64,000 nt of DNA from Nitrososphaeria archaeon (GCA_029775915.1 JARVKA010000002.1:62001-126000), one strand, 5' to 3'. Numbered from the stretch's first letter, positions 1-13,132 are shown. Notes: a model not told the origin generated them from the letters alone. A program made the numbers and translations.

Positions 1-1024
1 TAGCGGTAGGATGATACACTACGATAATTTGTGCAATAAATTCCTTCGCTACTGTAGGTGGATTATCTAGAGGTCCTACCACATCCCCCCTTTTAATATC
101 CTTCTTCGCAACACCTCTTAAGTTAAATCCAATATTATCACCAGCTATGGCTTCTTGTATAGGTACGTGATGTGTCTCAATAGACTTCACTTCAGCAGTA
201 ATCATAGAAGGTGCAATTATAACAGTATCGCCAACTTTCATCCTACCAGTTTCTACTCGACCGACTGGCACCGTTCCAACACCAGTGATAGAGTATACAT
301 CTTGAATAGGAATTCTTAAGGGCTTATTAACTGGTTTTTCAGGTTCTACAACTTGGTCTAAAGCCTCATATAATGTAGGACCTTTATACCAAGGCGTGTT
401 TGGTGAGCGCTTTACGAGATTATCACCTACCCATCCCGATCCCGGTATAAAGTTAATCTTTGCCACATTGTAACCTACCGCTCTTAAAAGCTTCTCCAAC
501 TCAGCCTTGCAATACTCATACCTTTCCTTACTATACTTCACCAATGGATCATCCATTTTATTAATCAATACAATTATTTGATTAACACCAAGTGTGAATA
601 GAAGGAAGGAGTGTTCTCGAGTTTGACCGCCTGGCCCAATGCCCGTTTCAAATTCACCTGGCTTTGCTGAAGCTACAAGTAATGCTACATCAGCTTCACT
701 CGCACCTGTTATCATATTCTTAACGAAATCTCTATGCCCAGGAGCGTCGATGAGTGTATAAAAGTATTTATCAGTTTCGAATTTTTGAAAAGCTAAATCT
801 ATAGTTACACCTCTTTCACGTTCCTCTTTTAATCGATCGAGTACCCATGCAAATTTAAATGTATCACCAGCCCCAGTCTTTTCAGAATCTTTCGCATATT
901 GCTCGATTGTTCGCTCATCTACTACGCCCAATTGATATAGAAAATGCCCCATAGCAGTTGATTTCCCATGATCAACATGCCCAACCACTACTAAGTTTAA
1001 ATGTGGTTTTTGTGGTTTTGCCAT
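1..1024 (-). CDS. tuf: Translation elongation factor 1-alpha (partial, C-terminus off window)
   Basis: This GTPase delivers aminoacyl-tRNA to the ribosomal A site. About 341 residues are visible, against some 430 expected, and the frame runs off the left edge, so roughly 90 C-terminal residues (most of domain III) are missing. The start is ATG at 1022-1024, giving [10 protein letters not shown]. The P-loop GHVDHGKS is at residues 15-22, DAPGH at about 93-97, and an NKMD guanine-specificity motif follows near residue 155. Upstream on the minus strand is a GGGTGG ribosome-binding site about 8 nt before the ATG and AT-rich TATA-like sequence near 1085-1100. It lies downstream of rps7, as in the usual archaeal str cluster. 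Confidence 0.97.
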   Translation of the reverse strand, partial: MAKPQKPHLNLVVVGHVDHGKSTAMGHFLYQLGVVDERTIEQYAKDSEKTGAGDTFKFAWVLDRLKEERERGVTIDLAFQKFETDKYFYTLIDAPGHRDFVKNMITGASEADVALLVASAKPGEFETGIGPGGQTREHSFLLFTLGVNQIIVLINKMDDPLVKYSKERYEYCKAELEKLLRAVGYNVAKINFIPGSGWVGDNLVKRSPNTPWYKGPTLYEALDQVVEPEKPVNKPLRIPIQDVYSITGVGTVPVGRVETGRMKVGDTVIIAPSMITAEVKSIETHHVPIQEAIAGDNIGFNLRGVAKKDIKRGDVVGPLDNPPTVAKEFIAQIIVVYHPTA

Positions 1025-1209
1025 CTTCTTCCCACCCTAACACTTACACAAAAATTAAGTTTCAGCTATATAAGAATTTACCTAAATTTATATTTATACT
1101 TTCATGTTAAAAGTTTCGTTAAATTTAAACATTACTTATAGCTTGTAGATTATAGAAAATATTCCTATGAGAATTTTTGATAAGATTCAATACAATAGTT
1201 AAAATTCAA

Positions 1210-1809
1210 CTATCGAGAAGCCATCGCGATTCGTTCTTGTTCATTCTTCTTCCGAATTGCATAACTATTCGTATCATTATTGGCTGCTAAGATTATCTCA
1301 TCAGCTAAAGCTTCTTCAACACTCTTTGGTGAAGAAAAAGTACTCTCTCTAACACCTTCAGATATAAATCTTAAAGCGAGATCAACACGCCTTAAAGGTG
1401 AAATATCTACTGCAACATGGTACACCACACCACCATAAGCTATACGTGTTGTATCCTCATTAGGTGCAGCATTCTCAATTGCCCTCACCAAGTATTGAAT
1501 AGGGTTCCCGCCAGTTTTTAAGTAAATGATTTCAAATGCGGTTTTTACAATGTTAATCGCTCTTTGCTTCTTACCACCCATTTTACCAGTATTCTTCGCA
1601 TACTTCTTTCCAAAGTGAAGTATTGAATTAACTAATCGCTCAACGATATTCACCTCAGCCTTACCAAACCTCTTATGCTCATGACGGCCACCACTCCAAG
1701 CAATTATAACTGGTTTAAGACAAATCACTCTACGTAACCCAGGATCTGATACAGTAACACTACTCCAATCCCACTTTCTAAAGAGTTTAAAGTTCGGTAC
1801 TTCAGGCAT
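1210..1809 (-). CDS. rps7: 30S ribosomal protein S7
   Basis: Small-subunit head protein that nucleates assembly on 16S rRNA. I chose ATG at 1807-1809, giving [15 protein letters not shown] and 199 residues, normal for archaeal S7. The frame stays open upstream to 1893, but that extension is hydrophobic and unlike the family. Recognisable S7 segments are [20 protein letters not shown], the [12 protein letters not shown] stretch and the basic C-terminus ending [14 protein letters not shown]. It is in the same direction as S12 upstream (270-nt gap) and EF-1alpha downstream (185-nt gap). Those gaps are long for this cluster and may hold separate promoters. Confidence 0.96.
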   Translation of the reverse strand: MPEVPNFKLFRKWDWSSVTVSDPGLRRVICLKPVIIAWSGGRHEHKRFGKAEVNIVERLVNSILHFGKKYAKNTGKMGGKKQRAINIVKTAFEIIYLKTGGNPIQYLVRAIENAAPNEDTTRIAYGGVVYHVAVDISPLRRVDLALRFISEGVRESTFSSPKSVEEALADEIILAANNDTNSYAIRKKNEQERIAMASR

Positions 1810-2079
1810 GCGAGCAATAATAGAATAATAACAGTTTATAAGTTTTACACTAATGGAAGAGACTTTCAAGATAAAGCAAATGAGAATTGGCAAATATCAA
1901 TGCCTTTAAAGGAATTTATTTTATTTGTCATTACAATCAGTTGTTAAAGTTCTTGTATCAATTGTGAAGAATCTTTTTAAAAATTTTAAATTTAGCATTG
2001 TTTACAAAAAGATTCAAAATTTGAAAATTAATTAAAATTTTAATTGAGGAAAATTCTTTGTTTGGGACAATATTAATGA

Positions 2080-2520
2080 TTATCTTCTCGGCTTCTCCTT
2101 TCTACCAAGTACCAATTCTTTCAATGATACACCATTAACTTTAAAGACTTTCCATCTTACACCGGGAAGATCACCCATAGTTCTACCCATAGATCCACCA
2201 ATTCCCTCTATCATTACTTCATCATGTTCATCTACATAATTCAAAGCACCATCACCTGGAAGGAAGCATGTAATTTGCTTACCATTCTTCACCAATTGAA
2301 CTCTTACACATTTACGCACAGCAGAGTTTGGTTGCTTCGACTCTACGCCTACTTTTTCCAAAACTATGCCTCTAGCTTGGGGTGCGCCTTCTAATGGATC
2401 AGCTTTTTTATCCAATTGTAACATCCTTCGCTTGTAATATTTATCGGACCAGAGAAAGTGCTTACGCTTGAGTTTTAACTTCCTAGCTGCAAACTCACCT
2501 TTAGGTGATTTCTTCCCCAA
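2080..2520 (-). CDS. rps12: 30S ribosomal protein S12
   Basis: Decoding-centre protein of the small subunit. The most likely start is TTG at 2518-2520, reading (M)[15 protein letters not shown] and 146 residues, the usual archaeal length. The frame is open back to 2655 with unrelated sequence. The decoding-loop region [19 protein letters not shown] is intact, followed by [17 protein letters not shown] and a basic tail KEKPRR. The gene diverges from rpoH across about 200 bp, which must contain promoters for both directions. In most archaea S12 follows nusA on the same strand; here the S12-S7-EF1A block is flipped. The TTG start is inferred from family length and no strong ribosome-binding site was seen. 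Confidence 0.94.
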   Translation of the reverse strand: MGKKSPKGEFAARKLKLKRKHFLWSDKYYKRRMLQLDKKADPLEGAPQARGIVLEKVGVESKQPNSAVRKCVRVQLVKNGKQITCFLPGDGALNYVDEHDEVMIEGIGGSMGRTMGDLPGVRWKVFKVNGVSLKELVLGRKEKPRR

Positions 2521-2720
2521 CCCAACTAATAAATTTCCATTTTTATAAATATAAAAGCATATTGCTAGTTTTGGTGAGAGACAATCAGCATGATAAATTG
2601 ATATAAAGGTGAATAAGTTAGAAAAGAAAGAGTTAAATATATCGATTAATCTCACTTTATAGATGCCTCTTCTTTGAACCCTGTTAAGTTTTTAGTTTTT
2701 GCTATTAATGGTGAATAATA

Positions 2721-2978
2721 ATGGTAGAAAATGAATTTAAAAATCGAATAAGAATAATGGATCATGTATACGTCCCTAAGCATATATTATTAACCCATGA
2801 AGAAGCAGAACAAGTTTTAAAAAAGTATAATGCAAAGCCTGAACAATTTCCATACATACTCGATACCGATCCCGTAGTTAGAGAATTAGGTGCGAAACCT
2901 GGTGATTTGATAAAGATTATTCGGAAGAGTCAAACTGCTGGTGAGACTGTATATTACAGATATGTGGTGAAGGGATAG
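2721..2978 (+). CDS. rpoH: DNA-directed RNA polymerase subunit H
   Basis: Homologue of the C-terminal domain of eukaryotic Rpb5, part of the jaw of archaeal RNA polymerase. 85 residues. The family core is clear: DHVYVPKHILLTHEEAEQVL, then QFPYILDTDPVVRELGAKPGD and a C-terminal YYRYVVKG. The ATG at 2721 has GGTGA about 8 nt upstream; a second ATG 12 codons in (MDHVYVPK) is the alternative. It is the first gene of the rpoH-rpoB-rpoA-L30e-nusA operon, 3 nt before rpoB. Confidence 0.95.
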   Translation: MVENEFKNRIRIMDHVYVPKHILLTHEEAEQVLKKYNAKPEQFPYILDTDPVVRELGAKPGDLIKIIRKSQTAGETVYYRYVVKG

Positions 2979-2981
2979 AGC

Positions 2982-5900
2982 ATGGTTAAGAAAGTAAATT
3001 ACGAGTCTTGGGTAGTTCTTAGGGATTTATTAGAGCGGGAGGGTATAGCTCGCCAACACCTAAATTCATACAATGAGTTCATTGAAAGAGGAATACAAAG
3101 CATTATAGATGAAGTTGGTGGTATTGAAATCGAAACTTTAAGTGGTTCATACACGGTTAAGTTTGGGAAAGTGAAGATTTTAAGACCTCGAGTAATAGAG
3201 ATTGATGGTTCAGTAAGTAACATTTATCCTCTTGAGGCACGCCTTCGTAACCTTACATATGCAGCACCAATTTATGTGGATATGGCAATTAAGGAAGGTG
3301 GGATAGTTAAAGAGGTTCAACCCCAACATATTGGTGATATTCCCGTTATGGTGAAGTCTGAATTATGTGTTCTTCATTCATTAAATGAAGAACAACTTAT
3401 AGAAGTTGGAGAAGATCCAAAGGACCCCGGCGGATACTTTATAATTAATGGTTCGGAGCGTGTGATAGTCGGCCTCGAAGATTTATCTCCAAACAAGATT
3501 TTAGTAGATTATGAGAAGTCTGGTACAAGTACAATATATAAAGCAAAGATTTATTCATCTATAATTGGTTATCGTGCAAAGGTTGAATTAACCTTAAAGC
3601 CTGATGGTTCTTTAACTGTAAAATTGCCCAATTTACCTGTAGAGTTGCCTTTTGTTATATTGATGAGAAGTCTTGGTTTGAAAACTGATAAAGAGATCGC
3701 TGATGCTGTCTCTCCAAGACCTGAAATACAAGAACTTCTTGATGTATCTTTTGAAAATGCAAGTGAAGCACCTACACCAGAAGCTGCTTTAATGTACATA
3801 GGAAATAGAGCGGCTCCTGGAATGGTAGATGAATTGCGATTAAAGAAGGCTGAAGCTATTTTAGATTGGGGCCTTCTTCCACATTTAGGAAGAACTCCTG
3901 CAGACAGATATGATAAAGCGATGTTTCTTGGCGAAGCTGCTTGTAAAGTTCTTGAGTTAAAGTTGGGTTGGATTGATCCAGATGATAAAGATCATTATGG
4001 GAATAAAATGATAAAGTTTGCTGGACAATTACTTGCTGACATATTTAGAACTGCATTTAGGAATTTAATTAAAGATATGAAGTATCAATTAGAAAGGAGT
4101 GGGCAAAAGCGTGGTATGAGTGTAATTGCAGCAGCAATAAGGCCGGGTATTATTACTGATAAATTAAATAATGCTATAGCTACGGGAAATTGGGGCAGAG
4201 GGAGAGTTGGCATTACACAACTTCTCGATAGAACCAATTACTTATCTACCATTAGCCATTTAAGGCGTATTCAATCCCCTCTTAGCAGAAGTCAACCGAA
4301 TTTTGAAGCTAGGGATTTGCATGCCACTCACTTTGGTAGAGTATGTCCCAATGAAACACCTGAGGGCTCCAATAGTGGATTGGTGAAGAATCTAGCACTC
4401 TCAGCCATAATCTCTTTAAGCGTTCCAGCATCTGAGATTATAGACATACTCTATGAATTGGGTGTTCGCCCGATCAGAGAAGTAAACTCAGAGATTAAGG
4501 AGAAAAGTTGCAAGGTTTTTGTCGATGGTCGTCTCATAGGTTATGCAGAAGATGGTGAACGCCTTGTTGATTCTTTTAAAAAGCTCAGAAGGAAGGGGAG
4601 AATTCATCCACACGTTAGTATATCTATTTACTCGGGCAAGGATCCTAGGGCTGCTCGTAGAATATACGTTACTACAAGTTCAGGTCGTGTTTTAAGGCCG
4701 CTTATCGTAGTTGAGAATGGTCAACCATTACTTACCCCAGAGATTATTAAACGCGTTGCAAATGGTGAGTTAAGTTGGCAAGACCTTGTACGAATGGGTA
4801 TTTTAGAACTCATTGATGCGAATGAAGAGGAGAATTGTTATATCGCTATCGATCCTAACTCAATAACTCCTCAACATACTCATCTCGAAATTTATCCTCC
4901 AGCTATATTGGGTGTAGCTGCCTCTATAATCCCATACCCTGAGCATAACCAATCCCCACGCAACACGTATGAATCAGCAATGGCGAAACAATCCTTAGGT
5001 TTCTCAACACCAATATTATTCTCAAGCGTGAATGTAAGAGAGCATTTCTTAGTTTATCCTCAAATGCCGTTAGTAACTACAAATATAATTCCTCTCCTAA
5101 ATTTGAATTTAAGACCTATCGGTCAAAATTGTGTAGTCGCCGTTCTGCCTTTTGAATGTTATAACATCGAAGATGCTATTGTAATTAATAAATCAGCGAT
5201 AGAGAGAGGGCTTGGTAGAAGTTTCTTCTACCGATTGTATGAAGCTGAAGCTAAGCAATACTTGGGTGGTATGAAAGATAAATTTGAAATTCCATCACCA
5301 GATTCAAATATTCGAGGTTATAGAGGTGAGAAGTATTATCGTTTATTAGAGTCGGATGGTGTGGTAATGCAAGAGGCTATTGTGAATGGTGGTGATGTGA
5401 TTATCGGTAAAACTAGTCCTCCAAGATTCATGGAGGAGTATAAAGAGTTTGAGGTTAAAGGGCCTTATCGCAGAGATACATCGATAAGCGTACGCCCATC
5501 CGAATCTGGAGTTGTAGACACTGTACTCCTTACAGAGAATGTTGAGGGTGAGAAAATGTATAAAGTAAGAGTGAGGGATATGCGCATACCAGAGATTGGA
5601 GATAAATTCGCTTCTCGTCATGGTCAAAAAGGTGTAATCGGTTTAATAGTAAATCAAGAGGATATGCCTTATACAAAAGACGGCCTCGTTCCAGATATAA
5701 TTATCAATCCACATGCCTTCCCATCAAGAATGACTGTAGGCCAACTTATCGAATCGATCGCTGGCAAGGCTGCTGCGTTGAGAGGTGAAGTCGTAAATGG
5801 TACCGCATTTTCAGGTGAAGATGTATACGATTTATCCAATATATTAAAAGAATATGGTTTTGAGTACAGTGGTGAAGAAGTTTTATACGATGGTAAGACT

Positions 5901-6335
5901 GGGAAGAAGTATAATGCTAAGGTTTTCATTGGAATTGTGTATTATCAAAAGCTTCACCATATGGTGGCTGATAAGATTCACGCTCGAGCTCGAGGGCAAG
6001 TACAAATGCTTACTAAGCAACCTACAGAAGGAAGGGCGAGAGGTGGTGGGCTTAGATTTGGAGAGATGGAGCGTGATTGTTTAATTGCTTATGGCGCATC
6101 TATGATGTTGAAGGATAGACTTCTTGATGAATCGGATAAGACTGAAATTTACGTGTGTGAAAAGTGTGGATTGATAGCGTATTATGATTTAAAGCAAAGG
6201 AAGTATGTTTGTAGAGTTTGTGGTGAAGCATCCAAAATCTCTAAAATATCTATTGCATATGCTTTTAAACTCTTACTTCAAGAGATGATGAGTCTCAATA
6301 TCGCTCCTAGATTGCGATTGAGGGATAAAGTATAA
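2982..6335 (+). CDS. rpoB: DNA-directed RNA polymerase subunit B (intact, B''+B')
   Basis: Second-largest polymerase subunit, forming one side of the active-site cleft. The single chain of 1117 residues joins the parts that are separate B'' and B' genes in many euryarchaea. Conserved blocks visible are FIINGSERVIVG, NETPEGSNSGLVKNLAL, the SRHGQKGVIG motif, and TKQPTEGRARGGGLRFGEME near the C-terminus. A zinc site CEKCG...CRVCG lies about 45-75 residues from the end. It starts 3 nt after rpoH and is followed 12 nt later by rpoA, with GAGGTGATAAG as ribosome-binding site for the latter. No frameshift or intein was seen. Confidence 0.98.
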   Translation: MVKKVNYESWVVLRDLLEREGIARQHLNSYNEFIERGIQSIIDEVGGIEIETLSGSYTVKFGKVKILRPRVIEIDGSVSNIYPLEARLRNLTYAAPIYVDMAIKEGGIVKEVQPQHIGDIPVMVKSELCVLHSLNEEQLIEVGEDPKDPGGYFIINGSERVIVGLEDLSPNKILVDYEKSGTSTIYKAKIYSSIIGYRAKVELTLKPDGSLTVKLPNLPVELPFVILMRSLGLKTDKEIADAVSPRPEIQELLDVSFENASEAPTPEAALMYIGNRAAPGMVDELRLKKAEAILDWGLLPHLGRTPADRYDKAMFLGEAACKVLELKLGWIDPDDKDHYGNKMIKFAGQLLADIFRTAFRNLIKDMKYQLERSGQKRGMSVIAAAIRPGIITDKLNNAIATGNWGRGRVGITQLLDRTNYLSTISHLRRIQSPLSRSQPNFEARDLHATHFGRVCPNETPEGSNSGLVKNLALSAIISLSVPASEIIDILYELGVRPIREVNSEIKEKSCKVFVDGRLIGYAEDGERLVDSFKKLRRKGRIHPHVSISIYSGKDPRAARRIYVTTSSGRVLRPLIVVENGQPLLTPEIIKRVANGELSWQDLVRMGILELIDANEEENCYIAIDPNSITPQHTHLEIYPPAILGVAASIIPYPEHNQSPRNTYESAMAKQSLGFSTPILFSSVNVREHFLVYPQMPLVTTNIIPLLNLNLRPIGQNCVVAVLPFECYNIEDAIVINKSAIERGLGRSFFYRLYEAEAKQYLGGMKDKFEIPSPDSNIRGYRGEKYYRLLESDGVVMQEAIVNGGDVIIGKTSPPRFMEEYKEFEVKGPYRRDTSISVRPSESGVVDTVLLTENVEGEKMYKVRVRDMRIPEIGDKFASRHGQKGVIGLIVNQEDMPYTKDGLVPDIIINPHAFPSRMTVGQLIESIAGKAAALRGEVVNGTAFSGEDVYDLSNILKEYGFEYSGEEVLYDGKTGKKYNAKVFIGIVYYQKLHHMVADKIHARARGQVQMLTKQPTEGRARGGGLRFGEMERDCLIAYGASMMLKDRLLDESDKTEIYVCEKCGLIAYYDLKQRKYVCRVCGEASKISKISIAYAFKLLLQEMMSLNIAPRLRLRDKV

Positions 6336-6347
6336 TGAGGTGATAAG

Positions 6348-10136
<3,789 letters not shown>

Positions 10137-10141
10137 TAAAA

Positions 10142-10450
10142 ATGGTAGATGAAAAGGAGTTAAGTCGTGTATTAAGATTGGCTATAAAAACGGGCAAGTG
10201 TGTTATTGGTATTAAACAAGTTTCCCAATCTGTAAAAGGAGCTAGGCTTATTATCTTATCATCCTTACAATCATCATCAAAAATACTTGAATTGTGTAAA
10301 TTAAACGCTGTACCCTTAATTGTTTATAAAGGTTCATCAATTAAACTCGGTCAGTTATGTGGTAAACCATTCAAAATCTCAGCGATTGCGATTAAATCAC
10401 CAGGTGAGGCTGATTTAACAAATCTTTTGAAAGATTCTACAATATCATAG
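10142..10450 (+). CDS. rpl30e: 50S ribosomal protein L30e
   Basis: Small RNA-binding protein of the L7Ae/L30e/S12e family, 102 residues. Family features are ELSRVLRLAIKTGKCVIGIKQ at the N-terminus and a conserved VPLIVYKGSSIKLGQLCGKPF segment. The ATG lies 5 nt after the rpoA stop, so translation is probably coupled. The rpoA-L30e-nusA order is standard in archaea. Confidence 0.92.
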   Translation: MVDEKELSRVLRLAIKTGKCVIGIKQVSQSVKGARLIILSSLQSSSKILELCKLNAVPLIVYKGSSIKLGQLCGKPFKISAIAIKSPGEADLTNLLKDSTIS

Positions 10451-10552
10451 ATTAATCGATAAGTTAAAGAATGTGCTATAACATAATATACTCGATATAC
10501 CCGGTTAAGCTTAAATTCCTCCTTTACAATACGGGAGGTTGAATAGTGAGGT

Positions 10553-10996
10553 ATGCCAGAGAAGATTAGATTTACTCCAGAGGAACTTAGTTTAATGCAC
10601 TTATTCCAAAGTATAAGTGGTGCTACTGTACGTGATTGTATAATTGATTCCAAAATGAATCGAGTGATATTTGTAATAAATAAAGGTGAAATGGGTTTGG
10701 CGATTGGGCGAAATGGTGTAATTATTAAGAACTTACAAAAACTTGTAGGTAAATCTGTTGATCTTGTAGAGTTTTCAGATGACCCAAAAGAGTTGATAAG
10801 GAATTCATTAAATAATCGATATATCACGGATATTCGATTAACAGAGAGAGTTGATGGGTCAAAAATCGCTGTTGTTGTAGTTGATCAAAAGGGTAAAAGT
10901 GCTGTGATTGGTAAGGGGGGTAGGAATGCAGAGAAAGCTAGATTGTTAGCGAAGAGATACTTTAATATATCTAATGTTCATATCGTTTCCCAATAA
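10553..10996 (+). CDS. nusA: NusA-like transcription termination/antitermination factor
   Basis: Archaeal NusA is a short protein of two KH RNA-binding domains without the bacterial N- and C-terminal extensions; 147 residues fits. KH signatures are GEMGLAIGRNGVIIKNLQKL around residues 43-62 and GKSAVIGKGGRNAEKARLLA around 112-131. GTGAGGT directly precedes the ATG, and an earlier GGGAGG lies about 20 nt upstream. It closes the rpoH operon, about 100 nt after L30e. S12, the usual next gene, is instead far upstream on the other strand. Confidence 0.92.
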   Translation: MPEKIRFTPEELSLMHLFQSISGATVRDCIIDSKMNRVIFVINKGEMGLAIGRNGVIIKNLQKLVGKSVDLVEFSDDPKELIRNSLNNRYITDIRLTERVDGSKIAVVVVDQKGKSAVIGKGGRNAEKARLLAKRYFNISNVHIVSQ

Positions 10997-11011
10997 TTGA
11001 TTCAATAAAAT

Positions 11012-11182
11012 TTATCTTTCTAAAATATCTACAACACGAATTGTGTGAAGCTTCCAATTCCAACTTAACTTTTCTATCGGAATAAGTTTTTTTATCCATT
11101 CTTCTTGAGCTTTATTATCCAAATGGCAAGGATTTTCATCACATTGATGTATAAGTGTGATAATAGCTATTTTTCTTCCCAA
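11012..11182 (-). CDS. Small hypothetical protein (about 56 aa)
   Basis: An isolated short frame on the minus strand between nusA and the zinc-ribbon gene. A GGAGG at 11194-11198 lies 11 nt upstream of a TTG at 11180-11182, giving (M)GRKIAIITLIHQCDENPCHL and ending IRVVDILER. A TTG at 11198-11200 would overlap the ribosome-binding site and add six residues. Composition is protein-like: balanced charge, two Cys in CDENPC, and regular aliphatic spacing. I do not recognise a family. The long spacing and weak start leave room for it being chance. Confidence 0.42.
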   Translation of the reverse strand: MGRKIAIITLIHQCDENPCHLDNKAQEEWIKKLIPIEKLSWNWKLHTIRVVDILER

Positions 11183-11553
11183 ATTATTATCATCCTCCAA
11201 ATAACAAAAGGTTGTTGCGTCTTAAAAACATAAATATGTGATTTAGTTAAAAATTAGCTCAAATCATATTAAATAACGCACCTTTAAGGCGTTTTGATAA
11301 TCTTACAGTTGGTTAAAGTTTTGAAAAATTACTTCAAAAATATTTGACTCATGCAGTGGTATTGAGAATTAAAATTATTTTAAAATTCGAAGCGTAATAT
11401 AAATTTCTTTTTCCATTTCATTTAAATAACAAATAAGATCTAGTAAATAATTTTAAAATTCAACATGGAATATGGCTTTGTTAATATAATCTTCCCGTAG
11501 ATGTTAGGGAAAAGATAATATGTAAATAAGGTGAGCTTATTATTAGTGGGAAA

Positions 11554-11835
11554 ATGTTTAAGCATTGTCCAGGAATTAATAGCCTTGTTAGGCCTACAAT
11601 AATTATAAGGAATTGCCCATTTTGTGGCGAAGAAGTTGAATTTTTTGAATATGAAACTCAACAAGAATGCAGTAAATGTGGTAAGATAGTGTATAGAGAA
11701 GCTTCTGAATCTTGTATATTATGGTGCTCCTATAGTGAAAAATGCGTTGATGATTTAGAAAGTAAAAGAGTTATCACAAAAGAAAGAGCTGAAGAATTAA
11801 GAAAAATTGCACAACAACGTATGCATAAAACTTAA
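11554..11835 (+). CDS. Small zinc-ribbon protein
   Basis: 93 residues with two CxxC pairs: CPFCGEEVEFF at about residues 21-31 and CSKCGKIVYRE at about 39-49. A third cysteine-rich stretch, SCILWCSYSEKCVDDL, follows. The pattern resembles a widespread family of short zinc-ribbon proteins in anaerobic archaea and bacteria, often labelled phosphohydrolase without support; no catalytic motif is visible. A GTGGG precedes the ATG by about 4 nt. It is next to an HTH_10 regulator read in the opposite direction and a group of redox-type genes, so a role in metal or redox response is plausible but inferred. Confidence 0.7.
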   Translation: MFKHCPGINSLVRPTIIIRNCPFCGEEVEFFEYETQQECSKCGKIVYREASESCILWCSYSEKCVDDLESKRVITKERAEELRKIAQQRMHKT

Positions 11836-11877
11836 TCATTATCAAATCTTAAGGATTGTAAAGATATAAATACAATC

Positions 11878-12507
11878 TTATTGAGTTTTAAAATATTGTT
11901 GCAATAATCTTTGCAATCCTCTTCTAATGATTTCTGATAATGTTGATGGGCGAATCCCTAACTTACGTGAAAGTTCAATAGTATTAATCCTTTTAGGATA
12001 TTCAAAGAAGCCTGTTTTTAATGCGAGCCACAATATCATTTCTTGCTTCTCAGTCAAAATCTTCCTCCTTATCTCATACTTCTCTACTTTTAATATTTTT
12101 AATTTAAAACTACTCTCTAAAGCTGATATTATATCTTTAAAAGCATCAAAATTTGGTGATATGAAACTGTATATAAGTGATGAATCTTTAGTACTCCCTC
12201 CTGAGATTAAGAATGCACCATGGGAGATTATTGTATTACAAAGATCACAACCTTCACTCTCGAACCATATGAGTTTTCTATTTCCAATTTTACTATATTT
12301 TGCTCTTATAGGAAACTTTTTTGGCAGTTTATCGATTTGTTCAAAAGGCAATTCTATCAAATGTCGAATCGAGCCACCACTAAACCCTCTAATATCATCA
12401 ATCTTAAATTGCTCAATCCCTAAGCTTGTGAGAATCTCCATCACTTTACATCGTTTATTATCTACCTCAATAACTATGTGATAAGGCTCATACCATTGTG
12501 TGATCAT
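11878..12507 (-). CDS. HTH_10-family transcriptional regulator with CxxC sensor-like motif
   Basis: 209 residues. The C-terminal about 55 residues match the bacterio-opsin-activator type helix-turn-helix (HTH_10): LTEKQEMILWLALKTGFFEY, then TIELSRKLGIRPSTLSEIIR. The N-terminal two thirds is an uncharacterised domain with CDLC at about residues 87-90 and two other cysteines, which could bind metal or sense redox; that is inference. Its ATG (12505-12507) is only 4 nt from a 26-bp element that recurs upstream of the ferredoxin-system gene at 13133. The element also lies before the gene at 12568, which runs away from this one. This placement suggests autoregulation and control of both neighbours. 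Confidence 0.85.
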   Translation of the reverse strand: MITQWYEPYHIVIEVDNKRCKVMEILTSLGIEQFKIDDIRGFSGGSIRHLIELPFEQIDKLPKKFPIRAKYSKIGNRKLIWFESEGCDLCNTIISHGAFLISGGSTKDSSLIYSFISPNFDAFKDIISALESSFKLKILKVEKYEIRRKILTEKQEMILWLALKTGFFEYPKRINTIELSRKLGIRPSTLSEIIRRGLQRLLQQYFKTQ

Positions 12508-12511
12508 AACC

Positions 12512-12537
12512 CCTAATATTTTCGTGATATTTTTAAA
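12512..12537 (+). promoter_or_regulatory. Shared 26-bp control element, copy 1
   Basis: Identical over 26 bp to 13072-13097. It contains two near-identical half units, TAATATTTT and TGATATTTT, offset by 11 bp, about one helical turn, and ends in TTTTTAAA, which can serve as a TATA box for the gene starting near 12568. It ends 30 bp before that start and begins 4 bp from the start of the HTH_10 regulator read in the opposite direction. A protein bound here would cover the regulator's own transcription start. The identity is seen directly; the regulatory role is inferred. Confidence 0.75.
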
Positions 12538-12567
12538 TAAGGGTTTTGAAGTAAAAAATGAGAGGAA

Positions 12568-12942
12568 TTGTGTGATTTATGTGGATGTATAAAATATATT
12601 AACGAAGGTAAGGAGGCTATCTTAAAGAGGGCACAAGAGATTATCACAAAACTTAATCTTTCGCGTAATAATGTGGAGCTTTTTGAAGATTGTGAAAGAA
12701 TAGCACATGAGGTTGTTGCATTTTCATATCCATCGATTAAAGATAATGAAATACTCGCCATATCTAAATGGATACGTAATTTACATGAACCGATCTTTAA
12801 GAAAAGATTACAAAATTATCTTGATGCTGCTAAAGATGTATTTAGTAAATTACCGATTAACATAAACACAAAAGAAGCGATAACGATGTATCATCAATTG
12901 GAGCAACTTGTAAAAGAGATTGATGATGATCTAAATCATTAA
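12568..12942 (+). CDS. Uncharacterised protein with N-terminal CxxCGC motif
   Basis: 124 residues beginning (M)CDLCGCIKYI if the TTG at 12568 is the start. The N-terminal CxxCGC resembles metal-binding tails such as that of the hydrogenase maturation factor HypB, but nothing else matches HypB. The rest is charged and predicted alpha-helical, with histidines scattered (IAHEVV, LHEPIF, MYHQLE, C-terminal NH). I could not fit it to hemerythrin or ferritin signatures. A GAGG sits only 2 nt before the TTG and the TATA-like part of the 26-bp element is about 35 nt upstream, so the mRNA leader must be short. Function unknown; co-regulation with the genes at 13133-13859 is likely. Confidence 0.65.
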   Translation: MCDLCGCIKYINEGKEAILKRAQEIITKLNLSRNNVELFEDCERIAHEVVAFSYPSIKDNEILAISKWIRNLHEPIFKKRLQNYLDAAKDVFSKLPININTKEAITMYHQLEQLVKEIDDDLNH

Positions 12943-13071
12943 AGAATACACATTTAAGAGAGACTTTAATAGCAGTTAAGAATACTCACAATAATAATTT
13001 GATTAAAAGAATGAAGCTTAAAGAGCGTTATGGTTTGGTCGATTAAGAACTATTAAAATATCTTTAACGGT

Positions 13072-13097
13072 CCTAATATTTTCGTGATATTTTTAAA
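13072..13097 (+). promoter_or_regulatory. Shared 26-bp control element, copy 2
   Basis: Exact second copy of the element at 12512-12537, same strand, ending 35 bp before the TTG start at 13133. It has the same 11-bp-offset half units and the same terminal TTTTTAAA. Flanking sequences diverge immediately on the 5' side and are only loosely similar on the 3' side, so this is a conserved site rather than a large recent duplication. It probably drives the two-gene ferredoxin unit 13133-13859. Confidence 0.75.
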
Positions 13098-13132
13098 AGA
13101 AGGCTTTAATTAAGAGGTTGGGGTGAAATCAT

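Noticed and set aside
5346-5627. Open frame on the minus strand inside rpoB
   Set aside because: Antisense shadow of a strongly conserved gene; codon positions follow rpoB.
11927-12481. 184-codon plus-strand frame opposite the HTH_10 regulator
   Set aside because: Antisense of the regulator; the minus strand carries the recognisable helix-turn-helix, and the plus product is low-complexity and Ser/Ile-rich.
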